From: an uncultured Clostridia bacterium
Lineage (GTDB): Bacteria > Bacillota > Clostridia > Oscillospirales > Ruminococcaceae
Assembly (NCBI GenBank): GCA_944388825.1
Contig: CALXKG010000253.1
Coordinates: 1-5,143 of the forward strand
DNA: 5,143 nucleotides
Direction: 5' to 3'
Shown in pieces: positions 1 to 4,364 of the stretch (within the stretch, counting starts at the first letter, position 1; every line of letters starts with the position of its first letter). The notes under the pieces were generated by a model, which saw only the letters and a list, made by a program, of their open reading frames with translations, ran no database searches and was not told the DNA's origin. The translations under genes and the position numbers were made by a program.

Positions 1-742
1 CGTGGGGGATGCCGGAATGGTCGCGGCGCATCTCCTCCATCGAGATGAAATGGACGGTGGTATCGTATTCGTCAAAATAGTTGGGCATCGTGACGATCGC
101 CTTTTCAATCGCCGCCTTGTCCGCCCCTTCTTCCGCGACGACGTAGCAGTCGCGGGTGTGCTTCTGCCGGGTGGTCAGGGTGGGGCAGCTGCCGCTGCGG
201 ACCGCCTCCAGCGCCGCGGGGACGGGGATGGTATACTGCCTCGCGTCGGCGACGCCGGGGATCCGGCGGATCGCGTCGGAATGGCCCTGGCTGACCCCCT
301 TGCCCCAGAAGGTGTAGCTCTGGCCCTGGGGAAGGATCGAGCTGGCGTAAACCCGCGCCAGCGAGAACATGCCGGGGTCCCAGCCGCCCGAGATGAGCGC
401 CGTTTTGCCGCCCGCTTTCGCGGCCGCGTCGACGTCCGCAAAATGTTCGGGGATATGGGCGTGGGTATCAAAGGAATCGACGACGTTAAAATACCGGGCA
501 TACTGCGGGGTCTGTTCCGGCAGGTCGGTGGCGCTGCCGCCGCAGAGGATCATGACGTCGATCCGGTCCTGCATCTGAAGCGCCTGCTGGGCGGTGTAGA
601 CCGGCGCGCCCAACGTCTGTACGCTCTCCGGGGCGCGGCGGGTGAAAACGCCCACCAGCTCCATGTCAGGGTTTGCCTGGATGGCCAGCTCGGTCCCCCG
701 GCCGAGGTTGCCGTACCCCATGATGCCAATGCGAATGCTCAT
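1..742 (-). CDS. ddh: meso-diaminopimelate D-dehydrogenase, N-terminal 247 residues (partial, cut by left edge)
   Basis: Cytoplasmic NADPH-dependent enzyme that interconverts tetrahydrodipicolinate plus ammonia and meso-2,6-diaminopimelate, the one-step branch of lysine/peptidoglycan precursor synthesis. The reading frame is open from ATG at 742 down to base 1. Visible motifs: Rossmann dinucleotide loop GYGNLG at residues 9-14; FTRR at 33-36, where the Corynebacterium glutamicum enzyme has FSRR for the NADPH phosphate; CGGSATD at 67-73; DSFDTH at 89-94; GGWDPGMFS at 119-127; FWGKGVSQGHSDA at 145-157 and RIPGV at 160-164. The last blocks match the substrate-binding and dimer region of the C. 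glutamicum enzyme almost residue for residue (comparison from memory). The family is about 320-326 residues, so roughly 75-80 C-terminal residues are missing to the left. The start is fixed by AGGAG nine bases upstream. It follows the NagZ-type gene in the same direction with its own promoter between them. Identity is near certain. Confidence 0.96.
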   Translation of the reverse strand, partial: MSIRIGIMGYGNLGRGTELAIQANPDMELVGVFTRRAPESVQTLGAPVYTAQQALQMQDRIDVMILCGGSATDLPEQTPQYARYFNVVDSFDTHAHIPEHFADVDAAAKAGGKTALISGGWDPGMFSLARVYASSILPQGQSYTFWGKGVSQGHSDAIRRIPGVADARQYTIPVPAALEAVRSGSCPTLTTRQKHTRDCYVVAEEGADKAAIEKAIVTMPNYFDEYDTTVHFISMEEMRRDHSGIPH

Positions 743-751
743 TGTGCATTA

Positions 752-756
752 CTCCT
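752..756 (-). promoter_or_regulatory. Ribosome binding site of ddh
   Basis: On the minus strand AAAAAGGAGT precedes the ATG, with AGGAG ending nine bases before the start codon. An out-of-frame ATG at 749-747 lies too close to this site to compete well, so the 742 start is preferred. Confidence 0.85.
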
Positions 757-827
757 TTTTTACGCTTTCAGCGGTTTTCTTTATCAGCGGCCGGTCAAGC
801 CGTAAGCTCACCATACTACCAGCCTGT

Positions 828-877
828 ATTATACCACATTTCGCGGCGGATGGATAGGGGAAACAAAATTTTTTTGT
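828..877 (-). promoter_or_regulatory. ddh: ddh promoter: extended -10 with UP-like A/T tract
   Basis: Minus strand TGGTATAAT at 836-828 is a perfect -10 with a TGn extension. The hexamer 17 bp upstream (856-851, TATCCA) is a poor -35. At 877-861, about -40 to -56 from the predicted start near 821, lies an A/T-only tract interrupted by one or two bases, where an UP element would contact the RNA polymerase alpha subunits; extended -10 and UP element would together make up for the weak -35. The same tract contains ACAAAA/TTTTGT (six A/T-rich pairs, 3-nt loop), too weak to be a convincing terminator for the upstream gene, so read-through from the NagZ-type gene into ddh remains possible. Predicted leader is about 78 nt. 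Confidence 0.8.
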
Positions 878-890
878 CGTAGCCCGGCGG

Positions 891-2324
891 TCACGCGATG
901 ATCCCGGCGTCTATTTTCATCGCGAGCACCCGCTCCGCCGCGGCGCCGACCTGTTCCTCCGAAAGGCGGCCGCTTCTGACCGCGTCGACGACTGCCGGGA
1001 TCTGGGTCTCAAAATCGGTGCAGCAGAGGAGGTCGTTGCCCGCCTCCACCGCCAGCACCGCCGCTTCGGCGTCGCCGGTAAAGTCCCGGACGCCGTCCAT
1101 CGCCAGGTCGTCGGTGACAATGACGCCGGTAAAGCCGAGCGTCTCCCGCAGCACCGTGTGGACGGCGGGCGAGAGGGAGGCCGGGCGGTCGGGGTCGATG
1201 CAGGAGACGATGTTGTGGGAGACGAGCGCCATCTCCGCCCCCGCCTCGATCCCCGCTTCAAAGGGCAGGAAATCTTCCGCGAGGAAGTCTTTGTAGGGGC
1301 GGGTGTCGCAGGCGATGCCGGTGTGGGTGTCGGCGTTGTTGCCGTAGCCGGGGAAATGCTTGAGGACGCTCAGGACGCCCGTGCCCCGCATCGTGCCGAC
1401 GACTGTCCGGACATACCGGGCGGTCAGGGAGGCGTCGGTCCCGAAGCTGCGGTCATAGATAAAGTCGTCCGGGCTGTCCGGCAGGTCGCAGACGGGGGCG
1501 AAGTTGACGTTGACGCCGAGGGAGGAGAGGAGCGCGCACTTTTCCTCCGTGTCCGCCTCTACCGCCTCAAACCCGCCCGCCTGGTAGAGGGCCTGGGGGG
1601 AAGGGAAAGGGGTGTCCCGGTAGGCGGGGAAGCGGCTGACCCGGTTGACCGTCCCGCCCTCCTCGTCGACGCCGATCAGCAGCGGGATATCCGACGCCGC
1701 CTGGTAAGAGGCGATCGCGGCGGACGCTTCCGCGGGGGTGCGTCCCTCAAAATCCCTGGCAAAGAGGATATAGCCGCCGAGGTGGTACCGGGCGGCCTTT
1801 TCCGCCGCGTCTTCCTCCGGGCAGCGGGCGATGAACATCTGCCCCACCTTTTCTTCCAGCGTCATGCCGGAGAGGATCTCCTCCGCCCGTTCTTCGGCAG
1901 AGGACTCCGGCGGCGGGGCGTCGACGGTGATGGAGACGGCGGCGGGGAGGGCGTTTTCCCCTTCGGCCGGCCGGTAGGCGACCGTGAGGGACGCACCGAT
2001 CAGAAGACCGTAGCCGTTGTCCACGACTTCCGCCTCCGACCGGTCGAAGATGATCTCCTGCCCGTCCGGCGTTTCCAGGACCAGCGTGTGCATCGTCCCG
2101 TCGGCCATGACGCCGCTGGCCGTCTCCAACGGTTCCGGTTCGGGCTCCGGCTCGGACGGCGTTTCGGACGATGGGGCGGACGGCGCGGAAACCGTTTCGG
2201 ACGGGGCGGTTTCCGGCCTGTCCCCCGTCCGCCCCAGAAGCCAGCCGGTAAAAAATACGGCTGTGAGGATCATAAGAAGCAGCAGGGCCGCGGGGATGAC
2301 CCGGCCCCAGGCAATTTTACGCAT
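891..2324 (-). CDS. nagZ: Membrane-anchored GH3 beta-N-acetylhexosaminidase, NagZ type
   Basis: Predicted to release terminal GlcNAc from muropeptides or other beta-GlcNAc glycans outside the membrane. The 477-residue protein has a short basic N-terminus, one hydrophobic anchor at about 9-31 without a lipobox cysteine, a Ser/Pro/Glu linker at 36-68 (including a PE repeat), a small predicted beta domain at 71-134, and a GH3 TIM barrel from MTLEEKVGQM (154) to the end. NagZ signatures are present: DEEGG at 220-224 (usually DQEGG), DRSFG at 291-295, KHFPGYG at 322-328 with the D-x-H pair D332/H334 (general acid/base) and VTDDLAM at 403-409 with D405 as the expected nucleophile. The C-terminal second GH3 domain of other GH3 enzymes is absent, as in single-domain NagZ. 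The frame stays open to 2450, but the promoter lies at 2398-2426 and GGAGG sits seven bases before 2324, so the shorter start is chosen. Exact substrate is inferred from family. Confidence 0.92.
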   Translation of the reverse strand: MRKIAWGRVIPAALLLLMILTAVFFTGWLLGRTGDRPETAPSETVSAPSAPSSETPSEPEPEPEPLETASGVMADGTMHTLVLETPDGQEIIFDRSEAEVVDNGYGLLIGASLTVAYRPAEGENALPAAVSITVDAPPPESSAEERAEEILSGMTLEEKVGQMFIARCPEEDAAEKAARYHLGGYILFARDFEGRTPAEASAAIASYQAASDIPLLIGVDEEGGTVNRVSRFPAYRDTPFPSPQALYQAGGFEAVEADTEEKCALLSSLGVNVNFAPVCDLPDSPDDFIYDRSFGTDASLTARYVRTVVGTMRGTGVLSVLKHFPGYGNNADTHTGIACDTRPYKDFLAEDFLPFEAGIEAGAEMALVSHNIVSCIDPDRPASLSPAVHTVLRETLGFTGVIVTDDLAMDGVRDFTGDAEAAVLAVEAGNDLLCCTDFETQIPAVVDAVRSGRLSEEQVGAAAERVLAMKIDAGIIA

Positions 2325-2331
2325 CGGGATG

Positions 2332-2336
2332 CCTCC
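2332..2336 (-). promoter_or_regulatory. Ribosome binding site deciding the NagZ-type start
   Basis: Minus strand GGAGG lies seven bases before ATG at 2324-2322. It sets the start 42 codons inside the longest open frame and places the basic residues and membrane anchor right at the N-terminus, as expected for an exported protein. Confidence 0.85.
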
Positions 2337-2397
2337 GTTTCTGTCCAGGCGTACCGGAAAAGGCTCTGATCCTGTACACCCTGGGAACTTTTCCGCC

Positions 2398-2426
2398 AGT
2401 ATATCACATCCGGGCGGGAAATACAA
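2398..2426 (-). promoter_or_regulatory. Sigma-A type promoter of the NagZ-type gene
   Basis: Minus strand TTGTAT at 2426-2421, a 17-bp spacer, and TATACT at 2403-2398 preceded by TGA, giving an extended -10. Expected transcript start is near 2391, leaving a leader of about 66 nt. Because it lies inside the longest open frame, it argues against any start codon at 2450. Confidence 0.82.
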
Positions 2427-2500
2427 GGAAGGCGCGCTTGAAACCGCCATGCCGGACAGGCAAGGCGGCGGGATTTCCCATATGGAAAAATAGACCGGCG

Positions 2501-2546
2501 CCGGGAAAATTTTGACCGCGTCTTTCGCGGGACTTTCCGGGAAAAT
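2501..2546. repeat. 10-bp direct repeat CCGGGAAAAT, two copies
   Basis: Identical copies at 2501-2510 and 2537-2546, 36 bp start to start (about 3.4 helical turns). The hairpin at 2516-2530 lies between them. Could be a paired protein-binding site or chance; only two copies are present. Confidence 0.45.
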
Positions 2547-2556
2547 GCAGCTTTTC

Positions 2557-2578
2557 TGCGGGATTCCTGCGTTTTTTT
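2557..2578 (+). terminator. Terminator-like hairpin with seven T, no upstream gene on this strand
   Basis: TGCGGG at 2557-2562 pairs with CCTGCG at 2566-2571 (two G-U pairs, 3-nt loop) and is followed directly by seven T at 2572-2578. An alternative GCAG/CTGC pairing at 2547-2559 competes. The stem is short, so this is marginal. It would end plus-strand transcripts, yet no plus-strand gene precedes it inside the intergenic region; it could end a small RNA or block antisense transcripts coming out of the divergent gene. Confidence 0.35.
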
Positions 2579-2701
2579 ATCCGCCTGAAAGGTCTTATTT
2601 TTTACTCAATCTCCCGAAAAATGGCGAAAAAATCTCTCCTTTGCGCATATTATCAGCAAAGAGGCATTTAAAACCTTGTGCGTTTGTACAATTTTTCAGA
2701 T

Positions 2702-2730
2702 AACCGCTTCAAAACAGCCTTCCTGCGGTT
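2702..2730. repeat. Inverted repeat AACCGC / GCGGTT just upstream of the M23 promoter
   Basis: Perfect 6-bp arms at 2702-2707 and 2725-2730 separated by 17 bp; the right arm touches the -35 element of the M23 gene. Arm spacing (23 bp centre to centre) fits about two helical turns on one DNA face. A regulator site is possible; short arms leave chance as an alternative. Confidence 0.35.
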
Positions 2731-2756
2731 GCAATCGGCGGAAGATATGGTATAAT
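2729..2756 (+). promoter_or_regulatory. Promoter of the LysM-G5-M23 gene
   Basis: TTGCAA at 2729-2734, 16-bp spacer, and a perfect TATAAT at 2751-2756 with TGG before it (extended -10). Predicted start is near 2761-2764, leaving a leader of about 145 nt before the TTG start codon. Confidence 0.8.
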
Positions 2757-2759
2757 GGG

Positions 2760-2908
2760 AGCTGGTCCCACAGCTACGGGTGTATCTCAAATGCAATCTC
2801 TGCGGCGGGCCTTTCAGCCGTCGGCCGTGGCCCGTCTTCGGGAAAGGACGGGGGCCGCCTTTGGGAAATGGGCGGACAGGCGGGGCCAGATGAAAGGAGA
2901 AATGAACA
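2760..2908 (+). ncRNA. Long GC-rich foldable 5' leader of the M23 gene (possible cis-regulatory RNA)
   Basis: Dyads read by eye: AGCTG/CAGCT (2760-2764, 2771-2775); TGTAT/ATGCA (2781-2785, 2791-2795); GGCGGGCC (2804-2811) with GGCCCGTC (2829-2836); CCCGTC (2831-2836) with GACGGG (2847-2852), extended by GTGG/CCGC across a GG bulge; CCGCC (2855-2859) with GGCGG (2871-2875). The second and third GC helices share 2829-2836 and cannot form together. CCTTTCA (2810-2816) is an exact complement of TGAAAGG (2891-2897), which overlaps the Shine-Dalgarno sequence. This geometry could gate translation, but no known riboswitch class is recognised and GC-rich DNA folds easily by chance. Confidence 0.35.
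2896..2899 (+). promoter_or_regulatory. Ribosome binding site that selects the TTG start of the M23 gene
   Basis: AAAGGAG ends nine bases before TTG at 2909. A nearer ATG at 2902 is only two bases from GGAG and opens a different frame with no protein character; a later in-frame ATG at 2945 lacks a ribosome binding site and would drop the basic residues in front of the membrane segment. Confidence 0.8.
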
Positions 2909-4234
2909 TTGAATCAGGAAAAAGCGAAAAACCGGTTCCGGCGGATGATGAGCGGCCTTGCGGTCGCGCTGCCGGCCGCCGGGATCATCGCGCTGGGCGG
3001 CTGTATCCGCAGCGTCTGCGGCAGCTGGGCCGGGATGATGCCGGTGGAGATCTTTCCGGAAAACGTCCGGACAAGCGTTTCGGACGGGCTGCCGGCGATC
3101 ACCCCCACCGCCTATGCGGCCCCTTCCGACCGGCTGATACAGCCGGAAGGCGGGGTGGAGCTGCTGTCGGCGGGGCTGCGGGAGGACGCGACGGTCTCCG
3201 GCTGCGGGCTGTATATCGACGGGCAGTTTTACGGCGCTTACGCTTCGGGCGACAGCCTGCGGCAGATCCTGGACAGCATCAAGTCCCTCTACGCCACCGG
3301 CGCCGAAGGGGAAGAAGTGTCCTTTACCCGGGAAGTGCAGCTGGTGGACGGCAGATATCCGGCGGCGGATATGCTGACCTATTCCGGGCTGGAATCGGTT
3401 TTGTCCTCCACCGTCACCGGCGAGGCGGAGTATTTGGTACATACCGGCGACACGCTGACAGCCATCGCCGGGTATTACGGGATGACGGCGGAGGCGTTTT
3501 CTGCGCTGAACCCGGACTTCCCGGAGACGATCTATGCCGGAGATATCCTGACGGTCAACGTCACCCGGCCGCTTTTGCAGGTTAAATGCACCCGGCAGGT
3601 GAGCGAGACCGTCCCGATCCCCTTTACGACCGTTGTGGAAGGGCAGTCGGCGTCCGGCCGGGCGGAGATCGTTTCCAGGGGCGTAAACGGCAGCAAGCAG
3701 GTGACCGCCGTCGTCGTCACCGTAAACGGCCAGGAGACCGAGCGGGCCGTCTTGTCGGAGGAGGTCCTGACCGAGCCGGTCGCGCAGGTGGTGACCGAGG
3801 GGGCGCAGGAGGAAGTGACCTACAGCGCCAGCTATTTCGGCGACACCGGCAGCGGGGAACTGACGGAGGCGCTGATCTGGCCGCTGCCGGACGGCGGCGG
3901 GGTGGAGACCTGCCAGTATTCCGAGGACGGCCATCAGGGGGTTGACCTCGCGATCGACGCCGGGACGGAGATCTATGCCGCCGCTTCCGGCAAGGTGGTC
4001 GTCGCCGGCACCTTTTACACCTACGGCAACTGCGTCGTCATCGACCACGGCAACGGCGTCCGCACCCTCTACGGGCATTGCAGCGCCTTAAACGTCTCGG
4101 TGGGGGACGAGGTGGCGCAGGGGGATGTGATCGGGTATGTCGGGATGACCGGCTACGCCACTGGCAACCACCTTCACTTTGAGCTGCATATCAACAACCG
4201 CACCCACGACCCGCTGCGCTATGCCGCGCGGTGA
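2909..4234 (+). CDS. Exported LysM-G5-M23 peptidoglycan endopeptidase
   Basis: Predicted zinc metallo-endopeptidase (LytM/lysostaphin type) that cuts peptidoglycan stem-peptide cross-links outside the membrane. The 441-residue protein starts at TTG with a basic stretch (NQEKAKNRFRR) and a hydrophobic segment at about 13-31 ending LGGC (C32), so it is a signal anchor or perhaps a lipoprotein. Then come a predicted beta-rich region at 97-171 that I cannot name, a LysM domain at 175-217 (YLVHTGDTLTAIA...GDILTV) that should bind GlcNAc chains, a G5 domain at about 223-298, and M23 at 321-437. All M23 metal and catalytic residues are visible: H342 and D346 (GHQGVD), H390 (YGH), H421 and H423 (HLHFEL), so it should be active. 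It sits divergent to the NagZ-type gene and ends with a strong terminator, so it is probably transcribed alone. Family assignment is firm; exact bond specificity is not readable. Confidence 0.94.
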   Translation: MNQEKAKNRFRRMMSGLAVALPAAGIIALGGCIRSVCGSWAGMMPVEIFPENVRTSVSDGLPAITPTAYAAPSDRLIQPEGGVELLSAGLREDATVSGCGLYIDGQFYGAYASGDSLRQILDSIKSLYATGAEGEEVSFTREVQLVDGRYPAADMLTYSGLESVLSSTVTGEAEYLVHTGDTLTAIAGYYGMTAEAFSALNPDFPETIYAGDILTVNVTRPLLQVKCTRQVSETVPIPFTTVVEGQSASGRAEIVSRGVNGSKQVTAVVVTVNGQETERAVLSEEVLTEPVAQVVTEGAQEEVTYSASYFGDTGSGELTEALIWPLPDGGGVETCQYSEDGHQGVDLAIDAGTEIYAAASGKVVVAGTFYTYGNCVVIDHGNGVRTLYGHCSALNVSVGDEVAQGDVIGYVGMTGYATGNHLHFELHINNRTHDPLRYAAR

Positions 4235-4257
4235 GGGAGCGGAAGGACGTGGAAATG

Positions 4258-4290
4258 AAAGGCAGGCTGCGGAAAGCGGCCTGCCTTTTT
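4258..4290 (+). terminator. Strong intrinsic terminator after the M23 gene
   Basis: GGCAGGCTGC (4261-4270) pairs with GCGGCCTGCC (4276-4285), ten pairs with one G-U, loop GGAAA, followed by five T; AAA before the stem can add three more pairs with the T run. It lies 24 bp after the stop codon and separates this gene from the LacI-family gene. Confidence 0.93.
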
Positions 4291-4301
4291 CTGCCGGCAG
4301 A
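4290..4301. repeat. Perfect 12-bp palindrome upstream of the LacI-family promoter
   Basis: TCTGCCGGCAGA is self-complementary with a central CG step, ending three bases before the -35. Its centre is 40 bp from that of the palindrome at 4329-4342. The central CG resembles the centre of many LacI/GalR operators, so it may be a second operator; it also shares CTGCC/GGCAG with the adjacent terminator stem, so it could be incidental. Confidence 0.4.
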
Positions 4302-4303
4302 CC

Positions 4304-4332
4304 TTGATTTTTTCCGCCGTTTCCGGTATACT
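4304..4332 (+). promoter_or_regulatory. Promoter of the LacI-family gene
   Basis: TTGATT at 4304-4309, a 17-bp spacer, and TATACT at 4327-4332. The expected start is near 4339, leaving a leader of about 26 nt. No -10 extension is present. Confidence 0.82.
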
Positions 4333-4342
4333 AAATTTAGTA
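4329..4342. promoter_or_regulatory. Candidate autoregulatory operator over the -10 and start site
   Basis: TACTAAATTTAGTA is a perfect 14-bp palindrome overlapping four bases of the -10 and covering the expected start. An overlapping odd-centred dyad AAATTTA-G-TAAATTT spans 4333-4347. A repressor bound here would block polymerase. The adjacent gene encodes a LacI-type repressor, and such proteins often repress themselves, so it is the first candidate binder. The AATT centre differs from the CG centre typical of the family. Confidence 0.55.
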
Positions 4343-4364
4343 AATTTTAAATGGGGATGAAATG

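Larger units (their letters stand above)
2427..2728. other. Gene-free intergenic stretch between divergent wall genes
   Basis: About 300 bp, clearly richer in A/T runs than the flanking genes. Short open frames here have no ribosome binding site, no recognisable protein character and a phenylalanine/lysine-rich composition expected from A/T tracts, so I call no gene. It holds the perfect 10-bp palindrome CCGGCGCCGG (2495-2504), a hairpin CCGCG-TCTTT-CGCGG (2516-2530), a 10-bp direct repeat, a terminator-like hairpin with seven T (2557-2578), a CTTTGC/GCAAAG inverted repeat (2639-2644 and 2656-2661) and an AACCGC/GCGGTT inverted repeat (2702-2730). A poor candidate extra plus-strand promoter, TTGTGC-17-GATAAC, begins near 2675. 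Long divergent spacing suggests regulatory sites, but no known operator is recognised. Confidence 0.6.

Noticed and set aside
2..805. Plus-strand open frame of 267 codons opposite ddh
   Set aside because: It is the antisense shadow of ddh: low-complexity Arg/Gly/Ala/Asp-rich translation, no ribosome binding site, while the minus strand gives a full set of Ddh motifs.
861..877. Intrinsic terminator after the NagZ-type gene
   Set aside because: The only dyad is six nearly all-A/T pairs with a 3-nt loop; without a GC stem it should not stop polymerase well, and it fits better as an UP-like tract.
1158..2369. Plus-strand open frame of 403 codons opposite the NagZ-type gene
   Set aside because: Antisense shadow created by GC-rich codons; translation is Gly/Arg/Val repeats without domains, and the opposite frame has GH3 catalytic motifs.
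2325..2450. 42-codon N-terminal extension of the NagZ-type gene
   Set aside because: It would cross the promoter, lacks a good ribosome binding site and would bury the membrane anchor behind a non-signal-like stretch.
2760..2908. c-di-AMP (ydaO) riboswitch in the M23 leader
   Set aside because: Only short fragments resemble the class (ACAGCTA, ACGGGGG) and they occur in reversed order; the paired GGGGGACCC and GGGGTGAATC-type elements are missing.
2755..3585. Plus-strand frame starting upstream and overlapping the M23 gene, including ATG at 2902
   Set aside because: Translation turns into Arg/Gly-rich sequence over the M23 coding region; ATG 2902 is only two bases from GGAG, whereas TTG 2909 has correct spacing and leads into a signal segment.
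2774..4078. Minus-strand open frame of 434 codons opposite the M23 gene
   Set aside because: Arg/Gly/Pro/Asp-rich translation with no motif and no ribosome binding site; the plus strand encodes complete LysM, G5 and M23 domains.
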